NCBI GenBank assembly: GCA_902788805.1
Contig: CADALO010000020.1
Coordinates: 1-64,000 of the forward strand
Reading direction: 5' to 3'
DNA from: an uncultured Bacteroidota bacterium
GTDB taxonomy: Bacteria; Bacteroidota; Bacteroidia; Bacteroidales; P3
DNA length: 64,000 nt
Shown here in pieces: positions 35,354 through 43,802 of this stretch. Below the pieces are notes generated by a model. That model saw only the letters and a program-made list of their open reading frames with translations, ran no database searches and was not told the origin of the DNA. Each line of letters starts with the position of its first letter. Position 1 is the first letter of the stretch. The translations under genes were made by a program, and so were the position numbers.

Positions 35354-36186
35354 AGGCAAAAGGCAAGGTTATACTGCTCACGGGTGCCAGCAGCGGCATA
35401 GGCTATGACGCCTCCGTCGCTCTTGCCCGCCAGGGCCACAAGGTCTACGCCGCCGCACGCCGCGTAGAGCTGATGGAGCCGCTTCGCAAAGAGGGCGTTG
35501 TGCCAATCAGGATGGACGTCACCGACGAGCAGTCGATGCAGGAAGGCGTCAGGGCCGTGATGGAGGCCGAAAGCCGTATCGACGTGCTCGTGAACAATGC
35601 CGGCTTCGGCTACTTCGGTGCCATCGAGACGGTGGCAATGGAAGAGGCCCGCCGTCAAATCGAAGTCAACGTGTTCGGACTGGCGCGCCTGTGTCAGCTG
35701 GTGCTGCCCATAATGCGCAGGCAGGGCAGTGGCCGCATAGTCAACACCTCGTCCATCGCCGGCAAGATGGTGCTGCTTTACGGCGGCTGGTATCACGTGT
35801 CGAAGTTCTCGGTCGAGGCCTTCAGCGACGCGCTGCGAATGGAAATGCGTCCCTTCGGCATCGACGTGGTGATGATAGAGCCCGGCGGCATCAAGACCGA
35901 CTGGGGCATCATCGCCGCACGCCACCTGAAAGAGTCCTCAGCCGGCACGCCTTACGAGGCCACCGCCACGGCCGAGGCCGACCTGCTCCACACGGCCTAC
36001 TCGGGTCGCTGGCTGTCCAAACCGTCGGTGATAACCCACGCCATAGTGCGCGCCGTGAACCGCCGTTGCCCCAAGGCCCGCTACCGCACCGGACGCTTTG
36101 CGCATCTGGGCGTTTTCTTCCACTGGCTGCTGCCCGCCCGCTGGTGGGATGCCTTGATGCGCCGCTTCTGTCGCATCAAGATTTGA
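35350..36186 (+). CDS. Short-chain dehydrogenase/reductase
   Basis: 278 residues. The cofactor motif is TGASSGIG; NNAG, the Ser in NTSSIAG and the YHVSK catalytic pair are all present. The C-terminal ~80 residues are longer than classical SDRs. The substrate is unknown. It overlaps the HMA gene by 4 bp, so it belongs to the metal-uptake transcript, although no link between the functions is obvious. Confidence 0.92.
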   Translation: MKAKGKVILLTGASSGIGYDASVALARQGHKVYAAARRVELMEPLRKEGVVPIRMDVTDEQSMQEGVRAVMEAESRIDVLVNNAGFGYFGAIETVAMEEARRQIEVNVFGLARLCQLVLPIMRRQGSGRIVNTSSIAGKMVLLYGGWYHVSKFSVEAFSDALRMEMRPFGIDVVMIEPGGIKTDWGIIAARHLKESSAGTPYEATATAEADLLHTAYSGRWLSKPSVITHAIVRAVNRRCPKARYRTGRFAHLGVFFHWLLPARWWDALMRRFCRIKI

Positions 36187-36233
36187 AGCCGCAACGCACT
36201 GTTTCCACTCCGATTCCAGGCCATTCCAACTAA

Positions 36234-36340
36234 GGACCAAGACTGGTTGTTGTCCGCTTGTTGTCCGCTTGATGTCCGCTTGTTGTCCGCTTTTAAAGCG
36301 GACAACAAGCGGACATCAAGCGGACAACAAGCGGACAACA
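36234..36340. repeat. 11-bp-period inverted repeat, core type B, copy 2
   Basis: The core (36250-36338) is the same perfect 44-bp inverted repeat with one central base as copy 1. The left outer arm GGACCAAGACTGGTTG is present. The right outer arm is absent, and the core abuts CAATTATATCG of the downstream promoter region. This is the mirror image of copy 1, which lacks the left arm. Confidence 0.88.
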
Positions 36341-36392
36341 ATTATATCGTGTGCGACATAATGTTAAATAATCATAAATGTTTCACTTTTAG

Positions 36393-36436
36393 TTTGTATA
36401 TTAAATCTTTTGTGTACTTTTGTATCGTGAACGATA
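36393..36436 (+). promoter_or_regulatory. Promoter and OhrR/MarR-type operator for gpx
   Basis: TTTG, 18 nt, TACTTTTG (36415-36422) is immediately followed by the palindrome TATCGT-GA-ACGATA (36423-36436), placed where a repressor would block initiation. A related imperfect site, TATCGTGTGCGACATA, is at 36345-36360. The second gene of the transcript encodes an OhrR-like repressor, making autoregulation likely. Confidence 0.6.
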
Positions 36437-36560
36437 TAATTTGTTGCACCGTAAAATGTTCAAGCAAGGTATTTTACAGCCGCAAGGCGGGTGCCGAAGA
36501 CGATCGCAAACGCAGTTGAAGACCGAAATTGATTAATGTTTAACAATAAAAAATAGAATT

Positions 36561-37103
36561 ATGGCAACAATTTATGACTTTAAGGCTATTGCCAGCAACG
36601 GCAAGGAGATAGATTTCAAGGAGTTTGAAGGCAAGGTCCTTCTCATCATCAACACCGCCAGCAAGTGCGGTTTCACGCCCCAGTTTGACGGGCTGGAGCA
36701 GCTCAACGAGAAGTATCGTGAGCGCGGTCTGGTGTGCATCGGTTTTCCGTGCAACCAGTTTGCCAACCAGGACCCGGGCGCAGACAGCGAGATAGAGAGT
36801 TTTTGCCGCCTCAACTACGGCGTGACGTTCCAGATAATGAAGAAGGTCGACGTCAACGGCAAGGACGAACACCCCATCTTCACCTATCTGAAGGAGCAGG
36901 CCCCCACCGAGGAATACAAGGGCTTGAAGGCCAAAGCCGCCGCCGCTATGTTCAAGACAATCAGCAAGAGTGTCGAGAAGGGCAGCGACATCAAGTGGAA
37001 TTTCACCAAGTTCCTCGTCTCGCGCGACGGCAGCCGAATCGTGCGTTTCGCTCCGACCACCGAGCCCAAGGACTTTGAGAAGGCAATAGAGGAGATGCTC
37101 TGA
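36561..37103 (+). CDS. Glutathione peroxidase-family thiol peroxidase
   Basis: 180 residues. The peroxidatic Cys is in NTASKCGFTPQF, in place of selenocysteine. GFPCNQFANQDPG holds the usual second Cys and the catalytic Gln; WNFTKFLVSRDG has the catalytic Trp-Asn-Phe. Bacterial forms usually use thioredoxin to reduce hydroperoxides. The stop overlaps the start of the OhrR-like repressor gene. Confidence 0.95.
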   Translation: MATIYDFKAIASNGKEIDFKEFEGKVLLIINTASKCGFTPQFDGLEQLNEKYRERGLVCIGFPCNQFANQDPGADSEIESFCRLNYGVTFQIMKKVDVNGKDEHPIFTYLKEQAPTEEYKGLKAKAAAAMFKTISKSVEKGSDIKWNFTKFLVSRDGSRIVRFAPTTEPKDFEKAIEEML

Positions 37104-37549
37104 TGTACGACCAACTTAAGCTTGACAATCAGCTGTGTTTCCGCCTCTACGCAGCCTCGCGCTTAGTGACGCAGGCCTACAGGCCGCTGCTTGAGCCGCT
37201 GGGACTGACCTATCCGCAGTATCTTGTTATGCTGCTGCTGTGGGAGAAGGACTGGCAGAGCGTCAACGATATAGCCCACAGACTCTTGCTTGAGACCAAC
37301 ACCGTGACACCGCTGCTGAAGCGAATGGAGCAGGAAGGGCTTGTCAAACGCAATACTGACTTCATTGACAAGCGGCGCACCATCGTTGGTCTGACCCACA
37401 AAGGGAAGAAGCTGGAGGAGGCAGCAAAGACGATTCCGGCCTGCATAACGCAGGGATGGGACAGCGGACAGTCGCGACCAGAGGATTTTGCAGCCCTGCC
37501 GCGAGCGCTTGATGCGCTGATTTCCAAGTTGAAATCGAATGATAACTAA
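37103..37549 (+). CDS. OhrR-like MarR-family repressor
   Basis: 148 residues. The N-terminal NQLCFRLYAASR carries the redox Cys (residue 12) and Tyr in the positions of the organic-peroxide sensor OhrR. The winged helix (SVNDIAHRLLLETNTVTPLLKRMEQ) and the wing FIDKRRTIVGLT are complete. Oxidation of the Cys would release DNA and raise peroxidase expression. It overlaps the peroxidase gene by one base and is followed by a terminator. Confidence 0.9.
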   Translation: MYDQLKLDNQLCFRLYAASRLVTQAYRPLLEPLGLTYPQYLVMLLLWEKDWQSVNDIAHRLLLETNTVTPLLKRMEQEGLVKRNTDFIDKRRTIVGLTHKGKKLEEAAKTIPACITQGWDSGQSRPEDFAALPRALDALISKLKSNDN

Positions 37550-37553
37550 CCGC

Positions 37554-37581
37554 AATGGCGAGGGGAATTTCCCTCGCCATT
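37554..37581 (+). terminator. Terminator of the gpx-repressor operon
   Basis: AATGGCGAGGG-GAATT-TCCCTCGCCATT, followed by TTGCATTTT, five bases after the stop. Confidence 0.85.
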
Positions 37582-37684
37582 TTGCATTTTGTTCTCGTCA
37601 ATTCTGAATATTTTGCCAAAAACACCGAAAAACACTCCGATTCTGTAAAAAAATCCGATATTTGCAAAATCAAAATCCAAAGAA

Positions 37685-38539
37685 ATGAAACGCAAAATAC
37701 AGAATGACATTGATTTAAAAGAAAAGAGCGTTGACGAAGCAGGCATAATAGTCAAAGACAACATTACAAGTATGCCTGATTACGGCAAACCGTACATCTC
37801 GCCTTATCTGACAATCTGCATTAATCACAAGGGGACGGCTGAGGGTGAATACGACTCATTGCCAGTTCATTTCAACCCGCTCGACATTGCTGTGGTCTAT
37901 CCCAACCACGTGCTGACCATTAAACAAACAAGTAAGGACTCCAGAATGACGCTTGTTATGGTGTCGACATCGCATTTTGTCACCCTAAGCAACCGCTATC
38001 TGCATCTGAACAGGTTCAAGTATGAAACCAACCCTTCATATCATCTGAACGAGGAGCAGTACGTGAGCATAAAGAGCATCGTTGAGTCGATGCGCCAGAT
38101 CTCGAAGCTTGACGTGCCGGCTCGCAAAGAGCTGATGACGAGTGTGTTCGATGTGCTGATACAGATGATTGAGATTTTCCGTCAGAAGAATACCAAGGAA
38201 CAGCCTATGAGCAAGATAAGGCTGAGCACGCAGTTCTACAACGCACTGGTGGAGCATTGCCTGACAGAGCGCAATGTGGACTTCTATGCAGATCTGTTCC
38301 ATCTCACCTCCAAGCATTTCAGTACCACCATCAGGCAGGAAACGGGCTATAGCGCAAGCCATTGGATAAGGCTGTATATTGTGGCGCAGAGCAAGGCGCT
38401 GCTTCGCAACGAGCCCAATATGTCGCTGCAGGATGTCAGCGTCAAGCTGGGTTTCAACAATCAGGCCACGCTGAGCCGTTTCTTCAAGCGTGAGACGGGT
38501 ATGACGCCGTCGGAATACAGATGGCAGTTTGAGAAATAG
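37685..38539 (+). CDS. AraC-family transcriptional regulator
   Basis: 284 residues. An N-terminal ~170-residue sensor region with beta structure is followed by the double helix-turn-helix: FYADLFHLTSKHFSTTIRQE and LQDVSVKLGFNNQATLSRFF, ending GMTPSEYRWQF. The ligand is unknown. No obvious target lies next to it; the next genes converge from the other strand. Confidence 0.92.
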   Translation: MKRKIQNDIDLKEKSVDEAGIIVKDNITSMPDYGKPYISPYLTICINHKGTAEGEYDSLPVHFNPLDIAVVYPNHVLTIKQTSKDSRMTLVMVSTSHFVTLSNRYLHLNRFKYETNPSYHLNEEQYVSIKSIVESMRQISKLDVPARKELMTSVFDVLIQMIEIFRQKNTKEQPMSKIRLSTQFYNALVEHCLTERNVDFYADLFHLTSKHFSTTIRQETGYSASHWIRLYIVAQSKALLRNEPNMSLQDVSVKLGFNNQATLSRFFKRETGMTPSEYRWQFEK

Positions 38540-38560
38540 TTTGTTTGTTACTATATACCG

Positions 38561-38599
38561 ACAACAGTCGTTGCGCAGGTGCTGTGCAACGACTGTTGT
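38561..38599. terminator. Bidirectional hairpin between AraC regulator and ZIP transporter
   Basis: ACAACAGTCGTTGC and GCAACGACTGTTGT form a 14-bp stem around GCAGGTGCTGT, between two converging genes. Confidence 0.8.
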
Positions 38600-38639
38600 T
38601 GTTTGTTGATACCGGTGCCGTTATGGTGGAAATGCGGTT

Positions 38640-39398
38640 TCAGCCCAGCAGTACATCCATTGCCATCATAAGCACGAAGCCTATGGCGAAGCCGATGGTG
38701 GAGAGGTTGGTGTGGGTGCCCTGGGCGGTTTCGGGAATGAGTTCCTCGACAACGACATACATCATTGCGCCCGCGGCGAAGGCCAGCAAATAGGGCAGGG
38801 CTACGCCCAGCGTCGAGGCGAGCAGCAGTATGGCTACCGAGCCTAATGGCTCGACAACGCCGCTCAGCGAACCGATGAGGAACGACCTCCAGCGCGAATT
38901 GCCCTCGGCGTGCATTGGCATCGAGATGATGGCGCCTTCGGGTATGTTCTGTATCGCTATGCCGATGCTCACGGCCAGCGCTGCACTTAGCGTGAGACCG
39001 TGGCTTTCGCCGGCAAAGACTACGCCTACAGCCATCCCCTCGGGCAGATTGTGCAGGGTGACGGCGAGTGCAAGCATCGCTGTGCGCGACAAGCGTGATC
39101 GCGGTCCCTCGGAGGCATCGGATCCTAAATGCAGGTGGGGCGTAACTACATCGAGCAGCAGCAGGAAGGCTATGCCGGCCAGAAAGCCGACGGCGGCGGG
39201 CACAATTTTCTCGCCGGCCATCTCGATGCTGGGGATGAGTAGCGACCACACACTGGCAGCCACCATCACGCCGCTGGCGAAACCCAACAGGGTCTTCTGC
39301 AACCGGTCGGGGATCTCTTTGCGCATAAAGAACACGAACGCAGAGCCGAGCATCGTGCCGGCAAGCGGCAGCAGTATTCCTATTATCAGTGTGCTCAT
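38640..39398 (-). CDS. ZIP-family divalent metal transporter
   Basis: 252 residues and about eight membrane segments. The paired metal-binding helices read AVTLHNLPEGMAVG (segment IV) and SIGIAIQNIPEGAII (segment V). A His-containing loop (DVVTPHLHLGSD) lies before them. It imports zinc, iron or manganese in ZupT-like relatives. Three bases separate it from the FeoB-associated gene, so it is the third gene of the feoAB cluster. Confidence 0.95.
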   Translation of the reverse strand: MSTLIIGILLPLAGTMLGSAFVFFMRKEIPDRLQKTLLGFASGVMVAASVWSLLIPSIEMAGEKIVPAAVGFLAGIAFLLLLDVVTPHLHLGSDASEGPRSRLSRTAMLALAVTLHNLPEGMAVGVVFAGESHGLTLSAALAVSIGIAIQNIPEGAIISMPMHAEGNSRWRSFLIGSLSGVVEPLGSVAILLLASTLGVALPYLLAFAAGAMMYVVVEELIPETAQGTHTNLSTIGFAIGFVLMMAMDVLLG

Positions 39399-39401
39399 TG
39401 T

Positions 39402-39572
39402 TTAAGGCTCTTGTTTTTTGTCGTTGCAGTGGCACTCGCCGCTTCCGTTCATCGGGCAGTGGCTGCATCCGCAATTGCATCCGCCCTTGCCCTTGGCCTG
39501 TCGCACAACCCACCGCACGACGAACGCCAGTGTCGCTATAAGAATTAATATGACAGCAATAGTCTGTATCAT
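39402..39572 (-). CDS. FeoB-associated Cys-rich membrane protein
   Basis: 56 residues from MIQTIAVILILIATLAFVVR: one membrane span, then KGGCNCGCSHCPMNGSGECHC, given here in parts as GGCNCGCSHC and GECHC. This matches the small FeoB-linked Cys protein of Bacteroidota, which may play the role of FeoC. The start overlaps the feoB stop (ATGA). Confidence 0.88.
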   Translation of the reverse strand: MIQTIAVILILIATLAFVVRWVVRQAKGKGGCNCGCSHCPMNGSGECHCNDKKQEP

Positions 39573-42001
39573 AGCAGTAGTGATCCTATTTGGAACAGCA
39601 GTGTGGAGGCTATCCAGGCGAGGCCGATGGTGTAGGCCATAGTGAAGAAGGCCCACTTCCACTTGCCGCTCTCGTTCTTGATGGCGATTATGGTGCTGAG
39701 ACAAGGCATATAGAGCAGTATGAAGAGCAGCATAGAAGCGGCGCTCAGGGGCGTCATATTCTGCTGGATGAGCTGCGATATTCGGCTGCCGTTCTCTTCG
39801 GCTTCGAAATCCTCAAGCTCTTCAGCTTCTTCGCTGCTGGTGGCATAGACTACTGTCATCGTGCTCGCTACCACCTCTTTGGCGAAGACACCGCTGAGCA
39901 GCGACACGCTCTGTTTCCAGTCGAAGCCGCAGGGTTTCATTGCCGGTTCGGTGGTTTTGCCTATTTTGGCCATATACGAGTTCTCGGCTTGCACCTTGCG
40001 GTCGGCGTTGGTGGGGAAATAGCTCAGTGCCCACACGATGATGCTGGCGGCGAGGATGATGGTACCCATCTTCTTGAGATATTCCTTGCCTTTCTCCCAG
40101 GTGTGGCGCAGCACGGCTTTGGCGGTGGGCATACGGTAGGGCGGAAGTTCCATCACGAAAGGCAAACTGTCGCCCTTCACCACAAAGCGGCTGAAGAGTT
40201 TGGCCATCAGCACGGCCATAATCATTCCCAGCAGGTAGAGCCCCGTGAGTACGAGGGCGGCATATTTGCTGAAGAAGGCCGAGACAAGGATTACGTAGAC
40301 AGGTATGCGGGCAGAGCAGCTCATCATAGGGATGACGAGCATTGTGAGTAGGCGGCTTTTGCGGTCCTCGATGGTGCGCGTGGCCATTATTGCAGGCACG
40401 TTGCAGCCAAAGCCCATTATCATAGGAATGAAGCTTTTGCCGTGCAGCCCCATCTTGTGCATCAGCTTGTCCATAATGAACGCTGCGCGAGCCATATAGC
40501 CGCTGTCTTCCATAAAGGAGATGAAGAGATAGAGAATCAGGATGTTCGGCAGGAAGACGATGACGGAGCCTACGCCGGCTATGATGCCGTCGGCCAGCAG
40601 CGAGCGCAGTGGACCTTCGGCCATATTGTCGGTCACCAGCTCGCCCAGCCATCCGAAGAGGGCGTCGATCCAGTCCATCGGGTAGGCGCCAAGGGCGAAG
40701 GTGCAGTAGAAGGTGATGAACATAAAGATGAGGAACACCGGATAGCCGAGCCAGCGGTGGGTGACGATGGCATCGATGCGGTCGGTGTGTTTGTGGAGTG
40801 TGCTCTTCTCGTTCTTGGTGTAGCATTCGGCCAACGCGCCGCGCACAAAGGCATACTTGGCGTCGGTGATGGCGCTCTCGATGTCCTGCGGCTCCTCTTC
40901 CACTGTCACTTGATGGCCCTTGCTTATGTCTTTGTCCACGAGTCGGCGGCCAATCTCTTTCTTGAACTTGTCGGCAATCTGGTCGCGCATTTTGATGACG
41001 CTGCCGTCGGGGTCGCGCTGGTTGGTGTATTGCTCCAGCTGCTTGTCGTTCTCCAGCAGTTTGATGGCCAGGAAACGGGTGGAGAGGCTGTCGCTGAAGC
41101 CGTGTTCATAGAGCTCGGTGCGGAGTTGCTTGATGCAGCGTTCCAGTTCGCGGCCGTGGTTGACGTGGATGTGTCGGGTCGTGGTGTCTCGGCCTTCGTA
41201 GACCTCTATGATTTTGTCGAAGAGGCGGTCGATGCCGTCGCCGCTGCGTCCTGTGGTTGGCACTATGGGCATACCCAGCAGTGTGGAGAGTTGTCCGATG
41301 TCGAGCCGGTCGCCGCTACGCTGCAGTTCGTCATACATATTCAGGGCCATCACCATCGTTATGTCCATATCTATGAGCTGTGTGGTGAGGTATAGGTTGC
41401 GCTGCAGGTTGCTGCCATCGACGACGTTGAGGATGATATCGGGATTTTTCTCGATGATGTGTTTGCGCACGTAGAGCTCTTCGGGCGAGTAGGCGCTGAG
41501 CGAATAGGTGCCTGGCAGATCGACAAGGTTGAAGGTGTAGCCTCCGTGCTGGAAGGTGCCCACCTTCTCGTCGACGGTTACGCCGCTGTAGTTGCCTACA
41601 CGTTCGTGGGCGTGGGCAGCGATGTTGAAAATGCTGGTCTTGCCGCAGTTGGGGTTGCCTACAAGGGCCACGTTGATGGTGCGGCCACGTTCTTCGGCGA
41701 TATGCTCTGCCGCACTTTGGGATTCGACCTCGATTCCTTTGTAGTCGCTATGGTTTGCAATCTCCTGCTCGGCTTCACGCTCACTTACTATTTCAACTCT
41801 TTCGGCATCGCTGCGGCGCAGTGACACCTCAAAGTTCATTATGCGGTATTTTATTGGGTCTTTGAGAGGCGCGTTGAGAATGGACTCTACCGTCACGCCT
41901 TTGATGAAGCCCATCTCGATAATGCGCTTGCGGAAGGCTCCGTGACCCTGTACGCGTACCACTACACCGCGTTCACCTGTTTGTAATTCAGAGAGTAACA
42001 T
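39569..42001 (-). CDS. feoB: Ferrous iron transporter, FeoA-FeoB fusion
   Basis: 810 residues. An N-terminal FeoA-like SH3 domain (~75 residues; GERGVVVRVQGHGAFRKRI, MNFEVSLRRSDAERVEI) is joined to the FeoB G protein: GNPNCGKTSIF (G1), DLPGTYSLSAYSPEE (G3 region), NMYD (G4). A helical linker and the membrane part with MARAAFIMDKLMHKMGLHGK and FGCNVPAIMATRTIEDRK follow. It imports Fe(II) under low oxygen. The cluster continues with the Cys-rich partner and ZIP transporter genes. Confidence 0.97.
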   Translation of the reverse strand: MLLSELQTGERGVVVRVQGHGAFRKRIIEMGFIKGVTVESILNAPLKDPIKYRIMNFEVSLRRSDAERVEIVSEREAEQEIANHSDYKGIEVESQSAAEHIAEERGRTINVALVGNPNCGKTSIFNIAAHAHERVGNYSGVTVDEKVGTFQHGGYTFNLVDLPGTYSLSAYSPEELYVRKHIIEKNPDIILNVVDGSNLQRNLYLTTQLIDMDITMVMALNMYDELQRSGDRLDIGQLSTLLGMPIVPTTGRSGDGIDRLFDKIIEVYEGRDTTTRHIHVNHGRELERCIKQLRTELYEHGFSDSLSTRFLAIKLLENDKQLEQYTNQRDPDGSVIKMRDQIADKFKKEIGRRLVDKDISKGHQVTVEEEPQDIESAITDAKYAFVRGALAECYTKNEKSTLHKHTDRIDAIVTHRWLGYPVFLIFMFITFYCTFALGAYPMDWIDALFGWLGELVTDNMAEGPLRSLLADGIIAGVGSVIVFLPNILILYLFISFMEDSGYMARAAFIMDKLMHKMGLHGKSFIPMIMGFGCNVPAIMATRTIEDRKSRLLTMLVIPMMSCSARIPVYVILVSAFFSKYAALVLTGLYLLGMIMAVLMAKLFSRFVVKGDSLPFVMELPPYRMPTAKAVLRHTWEKGKEYLKKMGTIILAASIIVWALSYFPTNADRKVQAENSYMAKIGKTTEPAMKPCGFDWKQSVSLLSGVFAKEVVASTMTVVYATSSEEAEELEDFEAEENGSRISQLIQQNMTPLSAASMLLFILLYMPCLSTIIAIKNESGKWKWAFFTMAYTIGLAWIASTLLFQIGSLLL

Positions 42002-42028
42002 TTAGTAGTATGTGATAATTTGATTTTG

Positions 42029-42036
42029 CAAAAATA
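42029..42036 (-). promoter_or_regulatory. -7 box of the feoB promoter
   Basis: TATTTTTG on the minus strand, 28 bases upstream of the feoB start; no clear -33 element. Confidence 0.5.
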
Positions 42037-42201
42037 CTAACTCTTTGATGAACAGGCAATACCTAATTGTAGTGATTTTGCTTCTTGGGCAAGTGTAGAG
42101 CGATGGGTTTTTATTGGTTGATTTAGTAAGATTTGCACGTCAAAAATGTGAAGAAAAAGGTGAATTTTTCAAAAAAATGCCTGATATTTAAAATAAATTT
42201 G

Positions 42202-42209
42202 TATCTTTG
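42202..42209 (+). promoter_or_regulatory. -7 box upstream of the T9SS cargo gene
   Basis: TATCTTTG fits TAnnTTTG and lies about 100 bases before the start codon. The rest of the 310-bp spacer shared with feoB is AT-rich and empty. Confidence 0.5.
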
Positions 42210-42311
42210 CACTCTGATAACGGTATTGTCCTGAATGCTTTTAAAACTTGGAACATACAGATAATTCACACAATAGAACCAAATGATTACCAATAATTAA
42301 TAACTTTAACT

Positions 42312-43757
42312 ATGATGAAACGTTTATTCAGTTTTTTGCTTTTGTTGACGGTTGCGACGGTCACTATGCAGGCCAGTACGCTTCCCGCCAATGCTGCTAT
42401 GCCAAGCAGGTCTGGTGACGGTGTCAACGTCTACACTGTCGTATGGTCTGGCGATTTGACAACCACCTATACGGCAACGCCTTATTTGGGCCTTTCGGCC
42501 AGTTATGTCGACGCACAGAGTGTCACCAGAAACACGACGCTGACTTTCGTGAAAGGAAGCGAAGTCTTCGTCTCTCCCAATTTCCCCACCAATGCAGGTG
42601 TCTACACTGTTACCGCCACTCCGATGGTGGCTGGCGACTCGCTCGACCAAAGCACCGCCACGGTGACGCTGACCATCCTTCCCGCCACGGTAACGGTGGA
42701 GAACAGCTCGATTGTCACCACCAAATTCTATGATGGCAACGACTCAGCCGCTGTAAAAAGCGTCGGTAAGTTGGCCGGAGTCCTGTCGAACGATGTGCTG
42801 ACCCACACCGTCGATGCCCACTACGACAACCCGAACCTGGGCTCGGACAAGGACATCACTATCACCTACGCCATCTTCGGCGCAGCGGTGGCCAACTATC
42901 AGCTGCTCTATTCGCAGAAAGTAATCCACAATGGCGCCATTATCGAGGATATGCGCCCCGACCCGACCTACGGCGGTCAGAACGGCTACAATCAGGGTCT
43001 TGAAGTCGAGGCCTATGGCTATTGCTCCGGCACTGCTGCCATACAGTACCATCTGGTTTCGGGCAATCCCGACCAGTACCGATTGTTATTCGACGACCCC
43101 GCTTTCGCCAACGTCAACTGGACCAACCTGACCACCCCCGGTCCCACGGGTACTATCAACATCAACATCCCCGCAGGTATTGTGACCGGCGACTATACCG
43201 CCACGCTCAACTTCCGCGACCACAACTATCCTACGCTCATCAGCCCGGCAATCAGAATCTCGTTCCACGTCAACCTGCCCGAGACCTACGTTATGCCTCT
43301 GTTCGATGATGTCATAGCACTTGTCGACACCTGCCAGTGCCTCACCGACATCCAGTGGTATCATCGCGAGACGGGCGACCCGCAGTGGACCCTTATCCCC
43401 GGCGCAAATAACTATTTCTACCAGCAAGAAGGCGGACTGACGGGCGAATACTTTGTCAGCTGCAGAATGAACGGCGTCGCCACATTCACCTGCCCGCAGC
43501 AGGATATGAACACCCTCATCAGCGAAGAGCCCGTGAGTGTGAAGATGTATCCTAACCCCACAGCAGGCGAGGTCAGCGTCACCATTACCAATGCCACCTC
43601 CGTCAACCACACGCTGCGCGTCACCAACACCGCCGGTGTGGTACTTGAGGACCGCGCCTTCGAAGGCAACACGACGACTATCGATATGTCGCGCTACCAG
43701 CGTGGCAGCTATATCGTCAGCATCGACGGCAATGTGGTGCGTGTCATCCGTAACTAA
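42312..43757 (+). CDS. Secreted protein with YDG-like domain and T9SS sorting domain
   Basis: 481 residues with a signal peptide (LFSFLLLLTVATVTMQAS). Immunoglobulin-like beta domains follow, one with the YDG-type motif KFYDGNDSAAVKSVGKLAG. The last ~75 residues are a type A sorting domain: KMYPNPTAGEVSVTI, then RGSYIVSIDGNVVRVI. In Bacteroidota this targets proteins to the type IX system for surface attachment or release. The gene precedes an OmpA-family gene by 45 bp. The function is unknown. Confidence 0.87.
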   Translation: MMKRLFSFLLLLTVATVTMQASTLPANAAMPSRSGDGVNVYTVVWSGDLTTTYTATPYLGLSASYVDAQSVTRNTTLTFVKGSEVFVSPNFPTNAGVYTVTATPMVAGDSLDQSTATVTLTILPATVTVENSSIVTTKFYDGNDSAAVKSVGKLAGVLSNDVLTHTVDAHYDNPNLGSDKDITITYAIFGAAVANYQLLYSQKVIHNGAIIEDMRPDPTYGGQNGYNQGLEVEAYGYCSGTAAIQYHLVSGNPDQYRLLFDDPAFANVNWTNLTTPGPTGTININIPAGIVTGDYTATLNFRDHNYPTLISPAIRISFHVNLPETYVMPLFDDVIALVDTCQCLTDIQWYHRETGDPQWTLIPGANNYFYQQEGGLTGEYFVSCRMNGVATFTCPQQDMNTLISEEPVSVKMYPNPTAGEVSVTITNATSVNHTLRVTNTAGVVLEDRAFEGNTTTIDMSRYQRGSYIVSIDGNVVRVIRN

Positions 43758-43802
43758 TGTGGAATAAAGTTTGCTTTTGATAATAAATTAAAATTCAAGA
43801 AT

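Larger units (their letters stand above)
36187..36560. other. Spacer with type B element and gpx promoter/operator
   Basis: It contains copy 2 of the TTGTCCGCTTG element, then a promoter with two related operator-like sites ahead of the peroxidase gene. I see no gene. Confidence 0.6.
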
